In this document: positions 53,866 to 62,432 of the stretch, in pieces | How positions within the stretch are numbered: the first letter of the stretch is position 1 | How the letters are laid out: every line of letters starts with the position of its first letter | Assembly: GCA_023428135.1 (NCBI GenBank) | Contig: JAEYZG010000016.1 | Coordinates: 124,001 to 188,000, forward strand | DNA length: 64,000 bases | Direction: 5' to 3' | Source: Bacteroidota bacterium | Lineage (GTDB): Bacteria; Bacteroidota; Bacteroidia; Cytophagales; Cytophagaceae | Program-made: the position numbers and the translations under genes | Notes under the pieces: generated by a model | The model's database searches: none | What the model was told of the DNA's origin: nothing | What the model saw: only the letters and a program-made list of their open reading frames with translations

Positions 53866-56331
53866 TCAGTATAAATTAAAATTTGGTGCAGTTTTTAATG
53901 GAGGTACACTTATTTTTACATCTTTCATCCAAATTGCTCCATTGGGTTCTTTGTGATTTAGTAACATTTCCTGCCATTTCTCATCCGTCAATCGATTAGA
54001 CGAAGGACCAGTGAATTCATAATGGCTAAATACTGCCCCTTTCGTTAAATACAATAAACCATTGATTTCTGCAATAACGTAAATTTCGTCTGCCATTCCT
54101 ACTCCTTCCTGCAAGCATTCATCTTTATAAGTATATACATCTGTAACAACAGCTACATATCTTTCCGGTGTGTGAACGGATTCCATTTCTGATTCGTGCG
54201 ACTCAATAATATCTAAGGTCAGTTGTTCAACTTTTCCACCAATATAGGAGAGCTCATCAAATTCCGCAGGAGTGAGATAAGTATTGTTCAGCTGTTTTTT
54301 ACTGATCTCCAGTAAAAACTTACCTAACTGTATTAATTCATTATTTCTAGAGGTTAATTCTTTTAAAGATATACCATTTTGCTCAAGCATCTTTTGATTG
54401 AGTTCAAGCAACTGAAGGCAATTGTTCCAGAAAATAATATTAGGTTCTACATAGGCAATTTTTTGAGGAGGAGGTATTTCTCCACCATTACCCATTTCAG
54501 CACCGCTGGGCTGTTCTATATACAATACCATATCATGCTTTAACTCTGTCCATGAAGCAAGCATAGTATTCAGATTTTTCTTTTGCCAAGCTGGAAGCTT
54601 CATGAAATATGGATATTTTGTGTCAGGTTGAGATAACGACAACACAGTTTCCATTTGTTTATTGTATACACATTTATCCCAGTCACTGTAGTTTTTAAAC
54701 TTTGCTTTTAACAGTTTTAACGTATCGGTATAGCCGTTCCAGTGATCCTGCTCTTTGTAAGTGTTTAGCAAAATATCTTCTGCAGTTATATTTCCCATTA
54801 CGGCAAATACATCAAGCCCTTTAGGGAAAGGTCTTTTAGGTGAAGGGTCTTTTACTTCGATTAAACGTTGTAAAATTTCACCATCGAACGTATAGCGGCC
54901 AGCGGTGAACAATAATTTTTTACGTTTTAAGAAATCATCTGTTTCTTTATCAACTCCGATAGCTGAGAATTTTTTGGGATCTTTTGCGTAAAGTTCTTGC
55001 CTTATATTTTCCAAACTATTTGGAGTAAGTAAAGAAACTAAAGGGGAGTCTTTATACTTTGATAAAACTTCTTTCATATGCATGAAAGAAAGATTGTTTT
55101 CTTCACCTGCTAAAAATTCGATAATGTTAAAGAATTGATTATAGGCTTCCCATGAATTCTCGGATGTAGATAAATTGTGACCCATAACTACTGCTCTTGA
55201 TAGGTTGATGTCATTGTCAAGATATATCTTAGCAGAGTTCAGCCACTTCACACATTTAAAGTAGTTTTTTAATGAATCGGAGCGGGTGTAATTTCCTCTT
55301 GGGATAAATTGAGTGTAATCCATTATGGAATCCCCCAGAAAATCAGACTTGTCTTGTTCTTTAGCAGATTGTATATGAGTGTATTCGTAATCAAAAGCAC
55401 TTTGCCATTCAGGGGCTACTTCATAGTTTTTATTTTTTAGCAAAGAGAGGGCTACAGCATAATATGCCTGGGTCCATGAACTTGCTTCTTTGAGAGAAGC
55501 AGAAGATGCGGTAGTAGCGCTGTGCTTGGATTTCTCATACTGCTCATCCAATAGCCAACTGAGCGTTCCGTATAGTTCTTTGATTTCCAGCGCCTGCATT
55601 TCCTTGCTTATATGCATATGAAGCACCTGGAGGAATAGATCCGTTGTAATAAAGCTAGGGGTATAGTCGTAATAGTTTTGATCATAAACATGAAAGAGTT
55701 GCTCATGTGCCGCCTTGGTAATTATAAAACCATTCGTGGCAAGTTTTTCAGTCATTACATCCGGCAGTTTTTCAAATTGTTGCCAGTTGACTACATTGGC
55801 CATGTTTGCACGTTTCGGTTTTCCGTTATTTATATAGTTATTCTTATATAGCTTTTGCTCATAACTTAGAACTTTATCAATAAACTTTTTTTCCTGTTCG
55901 CTCAGACTGATCTGAAAATTGTTGTCCCAAAATACAGACTGATACCAGTCTGTTGCATTAAAATGGGAACGAGAGACATAGTCCATGAATAAAAATCCAT
56001 GGCGAGCCAGTATCTCTGCTCTGAGTAACCTAAGTTCCTGAAAGGATTTAGTTGAGAGATCTATTTTAAAATTAAAAGGAGGAGGAGATTTCTTATCCTT
56101 ATAATAGTCTTGAAAATATTCCAGATACTCTTTGTGATTATATGGAGCCTTTGGATCGATTGCTTCGGTTGTTATAGGAAATCCCTCATCATATGGCGCA
56201 AAAGTCTTCAAAGGCTTGTTGAGTCTGTAGGTCTCTACTTTCGATTCTTTATTCTCTATTTTCTGAGTGCAGGCACCAAGTAATAATAGCAGCAAAACAA
56301 AGCTGTACTTAAAAAGATCGGATATGGTCAT
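53866..56331 (-). CDS. DUF3160-type lipoprotein with YARHG-like segment
   Basis: Start ATG 56331 is chosen because it gives a lipobox (LLLLLLGAC) and lies 2 bases after the previous stop; a longer frame reaches 56376. The 821-residue product has a short YARHG-like motif (LRLLRAEILARHGFLFMDYV) followed by a long helical region of the DUF3160 type (HVYDQNYYDYTPSFITTDLF, KAKFKNYSDWDKCVYNKQME, GGKVEQLTLDIIESHESEME) to the end. Function unknown. It is the last gene of a three-gene minus-strand operon. Confidence 0.8.
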   Translation of the reverse strand: MTISDLFKYSFVLLLLLLGACTQKIENKESKVETYRLNKPLKTFAPYDEGFPITTEAIDPKAPYNHKEYLEYFQDYYKDKKSPPPFNFKIDLSTKSFQELRLLRAEILARHGFLFMDYVSRSHFNATDWYQSVFWDNNFQISLSEQEKKFIDKVLSYEQKLYKNNYINNGKPKRANMANVVNWQQFEKLPDVMTEKLATNGFIITKAAHEQLFHVYDQNYYDYTPSFITTDLFLQVLHMHISKEMQALEIKELYGTLSWLLDEQYEKSKHSATTASSASLKEASSWTQAYYAVALSLLKNKNYEVAPEWQSAFDYEYTHIQSAKEQDKSDFLGDSIMDYTQFIPRGNYTRSDSLKNYFKCVKWLNSAKIYLDNDINLSRAVVMGHNLSTSENSWEAYNQFFNIIEFLAGEENNLSFMHMKEVLSKYKDSPLVSLLTPNSLENIRQELYAKDPKKFSAIGVDKETDDFLKRKKLLFTAGRYTFDGEILQRLIEVKDPSPKRPFPKGLDVFAVMGNITAEDILLNTYKEQDHWNGYTDTLKLLKAKFKNYSDWDKCVYNKQMETVLSLSQPDTKYPYFMKLPAWQKKNLNTMLASWTELKHDMVLYIEQPSGAEMGNGGEIPPPQKIAYVEPNIIFWNNCLQLLELNQKMLEQNGISLKELTSRNNELIQLGKFLLEISKKQLNNTYLTPAEFDELSYIGGKVEQLTLDIIESHESEMESVHTPERYVAVVTDVYTYKDECLQEGVGMADEIYVIAEINGLLYLTKGAVFSHYEFTGPSSNRLTDEKWQEMLLNHKEPNGAIWMKDVKISVPPLKTAPNFNLY

Positions 56332-56332
56332 A

Positions 56333-56884
56333 TTAAAAGAAGGATTTAGCTTTATTGTAAGGAATAGAATCTTCAATGGTTTTTATGTAAGTCATTCCAA
56401 ATGATTTCCATTGGTATGTTCTTCTACAGTAAAAGGTTTTCGATTGTTTTTCTAAAGTGTTAATGAGATAGTTCCCTGTACTATCATGAACAACTTCAAA
56501 AGTTTCCATCGGACTTACCAGCCTTGAACTGAGCCATAAAGGCCTGATGAAATCCTGATCGATTTGAAAAAGGAATAAACGCTTCTTTAACACTGGATCA
56601 AATGGAGTTGGTTTAATTATACCCAAACAAATATCAGTTTTCCCATCATGGTTAATATCTCCAGTTTCCATCTGGAAAACTTCATAAGGAGTATAGATAA
56701 CGTCGGTTTTGCCTGTAAGTGAATTAGAAATGCTTAACTTGTAATTTCCTAATTTTTCAACATGCTCCAGTCTCACGGGGCCCTGAAAGGATTTGTCTTT
56801 TATTAATACTTCTTTTTCAAAGTGGTTTGTATGTGAACAAGCAATGCAACTCAATGCAATCAGTAAAAAAAAGAATATTCTCAT
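56333..56884 (-). CDS. Small lipoprotein with a calcium-binding-like FG-GAP/EF loop
   Basis: The 183-residue product has a lipobox (LIALSCIAC) and a DxNxDGxxD loop (GDINHDGKTDICLGII) typical of calcium-binding FG-GAP/VCBS or dockerin-like proteins. The rest is beta-rich. It lies 7 bases after the CapA-like gene and 1 base before the DUF3160-type gene, so the three are co-expressed. Function unknown. Confidence 0.8.
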   Translation of the reverse strand: MRIFFFLLIALSCIACSHTNHFEKEVLIKDKSFQGPVRLEHVEKLGNYKLSISNSLTGKTDVIYTPYEVFQMETGDINHDGKTDICLGIIKPTPFDPVLKKRLFLFQIDQDFIRPLWLSSRLVSPMETFEVVHDSTGNYLINTLEKQSKTFYCRRTYQWKSFGMTYIKTIEDSIPYNKAKSFF

Positions 56885-56891
56885 TTTGTTT

Positions 56892-57872
56892 CTACTCTAT
56901 GAAGGCAGCAGAAGTACTGTTTAATTTGTTAAAAAAATGTTCGGTATCCCTTTTATTCATAAGAGAAGGTTTTGAGTTTCTGATGAAAAAAGGAACCGTT
57001 TCAGTTAATTGAATTTGATCCTTAGTGACAGAAAAACATGTAAATATACCTCTGTTTGATAAAATATTATTCGTGTCGAATATAAAATTTCCCAAACTGT
57101 AAAAGATCCATCTGCCTTTGTATAGCTCTATTGGTTGTACCACATGCGGATGATGTCCGATGATCAGGTCTGCCCCTGCGTTAATGAAAGCATGAGCTTG
57201 TTCCTGCTGCTCTTTTTCTGGGGTTGGGCTCATTTCAATACCCCAATGCAAACAGAGAACAATATGGACTTCCGGATGGTGCATCTTAAATAATCTGATA
57301 CGTACAGCTAGTTCTTTTCCAGATTCACGACAAATACCTGATTCCTCTTTTTCATATAAAAAAGAAGAAGAGAACATGGCTAATTGTATACCATTTCTTT
57401 TAATGAGCATTGGTTCACAAGAGTTATGGCTATGAAGGTAGCCAATTGGGGTAACTTTATTTTCGATTAAGTACTTATAAGTTTGTTTTAGCCCTTCTTT
57501 TCCAAAGTCAATACTGTGGTTATTGGCGAGACATACATGTGTAATATTATGAGCGCTTAATGAAGCTAACCAAGCTGTATCTATCCTGAAATTATAAGCT
57601 TTTGGTGTAGGTGTTAATTCAGTGTCACAAACTGTACCTTCCAAATTAACAACAATGATATCTTGATGTTTAAACAAAGTGTGTACATCTTCAAAAAGGT
57701 AATCAATCCCTCTTTTTTCAATCACTTTTCGAGTTCCGCGATCCAGCATCATGTCTCCTGCAAATAGTATTTTAATACTTCTCTTTTGAAGGTTAGGTAA
57801 TAAGAAAAGCAGTAGAATGATGCCTGACAAAGGTATAGTTATATAAAGTAATTTCCGTATATATTTATTCAT
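56892..57872 (-). CDS. CapA/PgsA-family (poly-gamma-glutamate synthesis-like) membrane-anchored phosphoesterase
   Basis: The 326-residue protein has an N-terminal span (LLYITIPLSGIILLLFLLP) and the metallophosphoesterase-like CapA fold: ILFAGDMMLDRGTRKVIEKR, VVNLEGTVCD, HVCLANNHSIDFGKEGL, VLCLHWGIEMSPTPEKEQQE and IIGHHPHVVQPIELYKG. No capB, capC or other capsule genes are near, so the PGA role is not implied. It heads the operon with the small lipoprotein and DUF3160-type genes and probably acts at the periplasmic face. Confidence 0.87.
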   Translation of the reverse strand: MNKYIRKLLYITIPLSGIILLLFLLPNLQKRSIKILFAGDMMLDRGTRKVIEKRGIDYLFEDVHTLFKHQDIIVVNLEGTVCDTELTPTPKAYNFRIDTAWLASLSAHNITHVCLANNHSIDFGKEGLKQTYKYLIENKVTPIGYLHSHNSCEPMLIKRNGIQLAMFSSSFLYEKEESGICRESGKELAVRIRLFKMHHPEVHIVLCLHWGIEMSPTPEKEQQEQAHAFINAGADLIIGHHPHVVQPIELYKGRWIFYSLGNFIFDTNNILSNRGIFTCFSVTKDQIQLTETVPFFIRNSKPSLMNKRDTEHFFNKLNSTSAAFIE

Positions 57873-57959
57873 ATATGACGTTTTCTGAAAGAAGCCTTTA
57901 GATTTCTGTGTACAATGGATTGTAAGTTACGTAATAATATGGTTTAAATCAGAAAGACA

Positions 57960-58190
57960 TCAATGGGGATAAGTTGTACCGTACCGGATTTTAGAGTGGT
58001 TTCCCTTGCATCCTCTCTCCACAAACCTCTCTACCAAATCTCTCAACACAGCAACACGCTCGTGTAAATATTCCAGATCTTCTTTTCCTGTTGAATAATT
58101 CTTCTTGTATCGGGAATCTATATAAGCCTTTTTCAAAAGCTTAAAGCGTTTATCTTTTTTAGGCGTATCGCGAGGGAATACTAAAAAGGA
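57960..58190 (-). pseudogene. C-terminal remnant of a HEPN-family protein
   Basis: A minus-strand frame (stop at 57960-57962) reads FPRDTPKKDKRFKLLKKAYI then DSRYKKNYSTGKEDLEYLHE and RVAVLRDLVERFVERG, the typical end of HEPN (nucleotidyltransferase-associated) proteins. There is no start codon in a family-like place and the N-terminal part is gone; residues before about FPRD look non-homologous. The reading frame is intact over some 60 codons. It is therefore a truncated leftover, not a working gene. Confidence 0.65.
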
Positions 58191-58247
58191 GAGAGTTAGC
58201 GTGATAGGAAGGTAACAGTTTGGATGTTAATAACCTGACTTAGTTAA

Positions 58248-58278
58248 CTGATGCCTTCGCTTCAAGCGAAGGCATCAG
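58248..58278. repeat. Perfect 31-bp palindrome, copy 1
   Basis: Arms CTGATGCCTTCGCTT and AAGCGAAGGCATCAG around one C. The same 31 bases recur at 62333-62363, and both copies have a related upstream flank (CTTAGT). GC content is higher than around it. It lies 44 bases beyond the stop of the minus-strand RCC1 gene and could act as its terminator, but there is no T-run. Confidence 0.85.
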
Positions 58279-58321
58279 TCAATTATTTCTCTAAAATCAA
58301 CTTAGTGGTAATTGTATTGTT

Positions 58322-61054
58322 CTATTCTTTAATCACCTTTTGAATTGACATTCCGCTTTCAGAGTATAGTTGAATTAAATACAATCCTTTTGGCCAATGA
58401 TCTCCTAATACCACAGGAGAATCTCCGGAAACTTTATTTTCTTCAATTAATATTCCACTGGCATTCACAACCGAATACTTTGAGGCTCCATTTGTCTTTA
58501 AAGAAAAACGATCCTGAAATGGATTCGGCATAACAGCTGTGTTGGCAGTATTACTATTAAGTGTAGAAGTAATGCATCCATTAATTAATGTAACAGGGAC
58601 TCTGTTGCAATATTTCTGTCCTGCAGAAAACTGCATATTGAACATATAATGTCCGTATTGATTTACGTTTGAAGAAGGGTTCCCAAATTGATTACATCCT
58701 ATCCACTGCATAAATTCAGCATTTGGTATATTATCATTGTATGGATAATTTCCCTGACAAGTTTGATAGTTTAGAACTGTGCCTCCTGATGTAAGAGCAA
58801 TGGCATAAGAAACTCCTGTTTTACTGCCTTTTAAACTTAAACCAACAGGAATTCTTCTTAATGTCTCATTGGCAGTAGCAGAACTTGTACTGAGATAAAG
58901 TGGTGCATCTGAAATTTTGTTATTTCTGACTAACGCTCCACTTCCAGGGAATGGCTTTGTGTCGTACAGGCTAAACTGCCATTTCATGGTCACGTTATTG
59001 GACATATATTCTTTCTGATAAACATCTATACTATCTATTGTTATATCATCAAAAACTTTTATAATCAAATCCGTAACCTTTGCTAGATCTACCGGCAGGT
59101 TATTGCCTTGGCAAGTTCCAAAATTATTATTGGCAGGACCAACAATTCCTCTTGCACTAATAGCTTCTTCAACCCACACTGAAATATCACTATCTCCTAC
59201 TTTAAAAATATCACTTTCTTTTAAGGAAACAACTTCATTTCCGTTTGAATTCCCAATTGGCAATGTGCTGGAACTGGTTGAATACCAATAGTATTGAGAT
59301 TTTAAACTTGGATTTGCAGGATTAACATATACAGAATAATTAGGAGAACAGTAAATCAAATCGCCAGGAACCGTGAAAGATGCAGGATATGCTTTTACGG
59401 TAAAAGTATCCGTTGCTGCAGGATAGGATTGACAACCAATATTAGTACCAACATATTCAATTTTTGCTACATAAGAGGCCATACTCTCCACTTTTAAAGT
59501 TTGTCCTGTCGATGCATTTAGTTTATCGGATATAATTTCTCCATCCTTATACCAGGTTACTTTATAGTTAGCAGCATTTGTAGAGACATTAAAATTAGTA
59601 TTTAAGGTGATCCCGTTTAAAGGAATTTTTTTCTCACAAAGTAATGTATCTGATGAAGGAATAAATACATATGGTGCAGGATCAGGTGTAATGGCTGGAA
59701 GAGTTAATTGCAGAGCTCTATATTGGGGTGTTACAGATCCAATACCAAGTTGACCATAATTATTACCTCCCCAAGTCATTATTGAATTATCAGACTTGAT
59801 GTAAAATCCTCCCAAATCACTTCTACTGATAGATACAACATCTTTATCTGTGATACCTGTGGAATTTATAATATAAACAGGGTAAGGAATACTGGTAACA
59901 GATGAATTTCCATTTCCTAATATACCTCCAGAAGTTGCTCCATTGTTTCCCCAGGCAACTGGTTTCCCATCTACAGTAACTGCCATTCCGAAACCTTGCC
60001 CCGCAGCTATAGATTTTGCCTTTAGGTAAATTCCATCTGTACCACTTCCTGTCACATCCCCTTTAACTACTTTTCTTGGTTCAGTATGGGCCATTAGAAA
60101 ATCAGAACCTTGTCCCGTGCAACCTCCCCAAGCATTATTTCCCCAAGCCCAAACATTTCCTTCTACATCTAAGGCAAGACATAAAACATCGCCTGCTGCA
60201 ATAGAAACAATACCTTTTAAAGGTTTTCCATCTCTAAAAGTTACAGGACGAGCCACTGTACTTTTACCATTAATGGTCCCGCCACCGTTTGAACTAATAG
60301 TATAAGGCCCACCATTAAGAGCTCTTCCGAGTTCACCATAACTGCCACTTCCCCATGAATACACTGTTCCTGTACCATTATCATCGCTCACTAACGCATA
60401 TGCAACTGATTCACCTGCCTGAACTTGAATAACTTTTTCTAATGGTAAATAAGTACTCCCGTCCGGTTTTTCTCCATTTAAAACATAAACAGGGGTATAG
60501 CTATCGATTTCAGTATTATTGCCCAGCATTCCATAATTCCCACCAAAAGCACCTATAGAATTCGAACCCCAGGACACTAGTTTCCCATCTGTTAAAATTG
60601 CAAAACTATTAACAGAACCTCCCGCAACAGAGCTTACATTTGTTAAGTTACCATCACCGTCTGCCGGTCCTGATCCAGCCTTCACTTTACCTGGGGCTAC
60701 AATGGTCGGAATAGAATTTGAACCATTTCCCAACTGGCCTGATTCATTCATGGTACTCCATGCCCAGGCATTTCCTTTACAATCCACTGCAAGAAAATGA
60801 CTACCAGATCCTGGACTTACTTGCTTAATTGAAACTCCATTTGGAAAAGGCACCTGAGTTGGTTGCGTAATATTTGGAGCATTTTGTCCGGTTCCTAATG
60901 TTCCATATTGGTTTTGTCCCCAAACATATACTTTACCTTCGGTACATATACTGGAAATATCATATCCTCCGGAAATTATTGAGGGTTGTTGGTTTTGAGC
61001 ATTACCTTGCAATGCAAGAGCTAATGCGCTCATTGTGAGAATTTTAAACTTCAT
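58322..61054 (-). CDS. RCC1-repeat protein with T9SS type A tail
   Basis: Start ATG 61054 gives a signal peptide (KILTMSALALALQGNAQ) and 910 residues. The first about 450 residues are RCC1-type blades (VYVWGQNQYGTLGTGQNAP, LVSWGSNSIGAFGGNYGMLG, VYSWGSGSYGELGRALNGGP, IMTWGGNNYGQLGIGS), then Ig-like or GEVED-like modules with spaced Cys, and a T9SS type A sorting domain (AVMPNPFQDRFSLKTNG, KGLYLIQLYSESGMSIQKV). It is a predicted secreted or cell-surface protein; ligand unknown. A -7 box lies at 61125-61132. Confidence 0.9.
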   Translation of the reverse strand: MKFKILTMSALALALQGNAQNQQPSIISGGYDISSICTEGKVYVWGQNQYGTLGTGQNAPNITQPTQVPFPNGVSIKQVSPGSGSHFLAVDCKGNAWAWSTMNESGQLGNGSNSIPTIVAPGKVKAGSGPADGDGNLTNVSSVAGGSVNSFAILTDGKLVSWGSNSIGAFGGNYGMLGNNTEIDSYTPVYVLNGEKPDGSTYLPLEKVIQVQAGESVAYALVSDDNGTGTVYSWGSGSYGELGRALNGGPYTISSNGGGTINGKSTVARPVTFRDGKPLKGIVSIAAGDVLCLALDVEGNVWAWGNNAWGGCTGQGSDFLMAHTEPRKVVKGDVTGSGTDGIYLKAKSIAAGQGFGMAVTVDGKPVAWGNNGATSGGILGNGNSSVTSIPYPVYIINSTGITDKDVVSISRSDLGGFYIKSDNSIMTWGGNNYGQLGIGSVTPQYRALQLTLPAITPDPAPYVFIPSSDTLLCEKKIPLNGITLNTNFNVSTNAANYKVTWYKDGEIISDKLNASTGQTLKVESMASYVAKIEYVGTNIGCQSYPAATDTFTVKAYPASFTVPGDLIYCSPNYSVYVNPANPSLKSQYYWYSTSSSTLPIGNSNGNEVVSLKESDIFKVGDSDISVWVEEAISARGIVGPANNNFGTCQGNNLPVDLAKVTDLIIKVFDDITIDSIDVYQKEYMSNNVTMKWQFSLYDTKPFPGSGALVRNNKISDAPLYLSTSSATANETLRRIPVGLSLKGSKTGVSYAIALTSGGTVLNYQTCQGNYPYNDNIPNAEFMQWIGCNQFGNPSSNVNQYGHYMFNMQFSAGQKYCNRVPVTLINGCITSTLNSNTANTAVMPNPFQDRFSLKTNGASKYSVVNASGILIEENKVSGDSPVVLGDHWPKGLYLIQLYSESGMSIQKVIKE

Positions 61055-61124
61055 TGATTTAAAATGGATTGTAAAAAAATAAAAACGATATATAAAATAT
61101 ATTAGATAGAATAAAAACAAGTAT

Positions 61125-61132
61125 CAAATATA
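61125..61132 (-). promoter_or_regulatory. Bacteroidota -7 box before the RCC1 gene
   Basis: Minus-strand TATATTTG, about 70 bases before the start codon at 61054. No TTG is found at the expected -33 distance. Confidence 0.4.
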
Positions 61133-61264
61133 GGAAATAGAGGAGATATTTTTAAAAATATGATTTTATAAGAGGATAGAATAAACCATTTTGGGGTGCT
61201 TAGCAAACTTTTTTTGTTAACATTGATGTACCTTGCAATGACTATAACTTTTGTTGTAGACGTA

Positions 61265-61512
61265 TTATTCTTCCCATTTTTCCTCTTGAAATTCACGTCC
61301 GATTTGATCTTCAAAATCCTTTAGGAATCTATGTGTAAAGGAATTTCACTCTTGTCACTTGAAAATATTAATTTCTTTGTATCATCATGTCTGAAGATCT
61401 CAAGAATAAGTTTGTTCTTATCCCTGTCCCAAAGTTCTATTCCTATGCCATCCCGATCAACATCAGTGGCTCGGATAATCTCGAATGTTCTATTATCAAC
61501 TTTAAAGTTCAT
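61265..61512 (-). pseudogene. Small unknown gene broken by a one-base frameshift
   Basis: The frame from ATG 61512 reads MNFKVDNRTFEIIRATDVDR, DGIGIELWDRDKNKLILEIF, RHDDTKKLIFSSDKSEIPLH IDS and stops at 61321. Shifting at about 61323 continues without stop as FLKDFEDQIGREFQEEKWEE to a TAA at 61265. The whole 248-base span is one base short of 83 codons; one missing T at GATTCC restores it. So either it is a real 82-residue protein hit by a deletion, or a sequencing slip. The function is unknown. Confidence 0.55.
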
Positions 61513-61580
61513 GTCAGTCTAATAAATGCCTATTACAAGTTATTTTAAAGCTTCACAAAAAGTTATTTTCTGCAGACATT

Positions 61581-61642
61581 CCACAAGTTAATAGCCTTAC
61601 TCTCATTTGTAAACATAAGTTAATAGACTTTTGCCAGTGGGG
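61581..61642 (-). repeat. Two-hairpin dispersed repeat, copy C
   Basis: On the minus strand it starts CCCCACTGGC, as copy A does, then AAAGTCTATTAACTT, a spacer TTTACAAATGAGAG, and AAGGCTATTAACTTG. The second stem is imperfect, suggesting decay. It starts 41 bases after the stop of the broken lipoprotein gene in the same direction, like copy A. Confidence 0.65.
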
Positions 61643-61683
61643 ATAGAATAGCAATTAAAAAAATCATAAGTGACTTCATAAAC

Positions 61684-62076
61684 TTATTCATACTTTTTAA
61701 ATTTCTGAAATTCAGCGCGCTGATCTAGTCTATTAGTCATTTCTATTTCTGTCGGATTGTTTTCTAGTAATATCCACGCTCTGTTTCCTATATCACTGCT
61801 TTGCATAACGATCGTATCTCCAAATTCAGTCCAACCAATTGCCCATTTATTAAAGTCTCCAGCTTCAGAATTGATGTCAGTCAATTCTACATTGTTTTTG
61901 TCGTATAAATGAATAATTACTTTAGCATAATTATCTGCATTTCGTCAATACGATTGACAGTTGCTTTAATTTCAAAATTTTCCACTTGGAGATTTAATTC
62001 TTTCGCTTTCATAATTGCTAAAAAAACAACTAGTAAAAGTCATTGGAAATAATATCAAAGTCAGATTACGGTTCAT
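61684..62076 (-). pseudogene. Small lipoprotein gene broken by two compensating frameshifts
   Basis: From ATG 62076 the frame reads MNRNLTLILFPMTFTSCFFS (lipobox FTSC), then NYESERIKSPSGKF and TGA. Removing one T of the TTTT at 61974-61977 continues as EIKATVNRIDE; adding one A near 61940-61942 then continues as NADNYAKVIIHLYDKNNVEL, TDINSEAGDFNKWAIGWTEF, GDTIVMQSSDIGNRAW and so on to the TAA at 61684. The span is 393 bases, 131 codons. Two indels in short A/T runs point to a decayed gene or to assembly errors. It looks like an orphan immunity-type lipoprotein; no toxin is nearby. Confidence 0.65.
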
Positions 62077-62332
62077 TTTGCAGTCTGTGTATAATTAGAT
62101 TAGAATACATACGCACGATGTGTATATATTTCTCACTTATCCCTACTAAAATATTCATTTATGGAGTAATATTCAAAAAATCAACTTTCCGACAAAGGGG
62201 ACTATTATATATTTATCTAAATCAATTCTTATCTTTTGATCCATTGGGCGGCAGCATATGCAAACAAGTTTTTTTTACTGATACGTAAATTAATACCATA
62301 TCAAAGATTCAAATGAAACTGGCTTAGTCCAA
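62077..62332. other. AT-rich intergenic stretch without a supported gene
   Basis: Short frames only (29 codons or fewer that begin with ATG), none resembling a family. It separates the broken lipoprotein gene from the second palindrome. Confidence 0.5.
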
Positions 62333-62363
62333 CTGATGCCTTCGCTTCAAGCGAAGGCATCAG
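62333..62363. repeat. Perfect 31-bp palindrome, copy 2
   Basis: Identical to 58248-58278. It lies 70 bases beyond the stop of the minus-strand LytTR gene. The flanking CTTAGTCCA and CTTAGTTA of the two copies are alike, so the repeat unit is about 46 bases. Confidence 0.85.
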
Positions 62364-62432
62364 TTTAAGTGTGTCGATGAATTAAAGAATTTACAACAGA
62401 ATTATCCAATGATCATCAATAAAATTCCCCCC

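Noticed and set aside
62077..62332. Short minus-strand frames that could be an RHS or toxin tail
   Set aside because: Only fragments below 30 codons with no motif; the resemblance to RHS text is weak.
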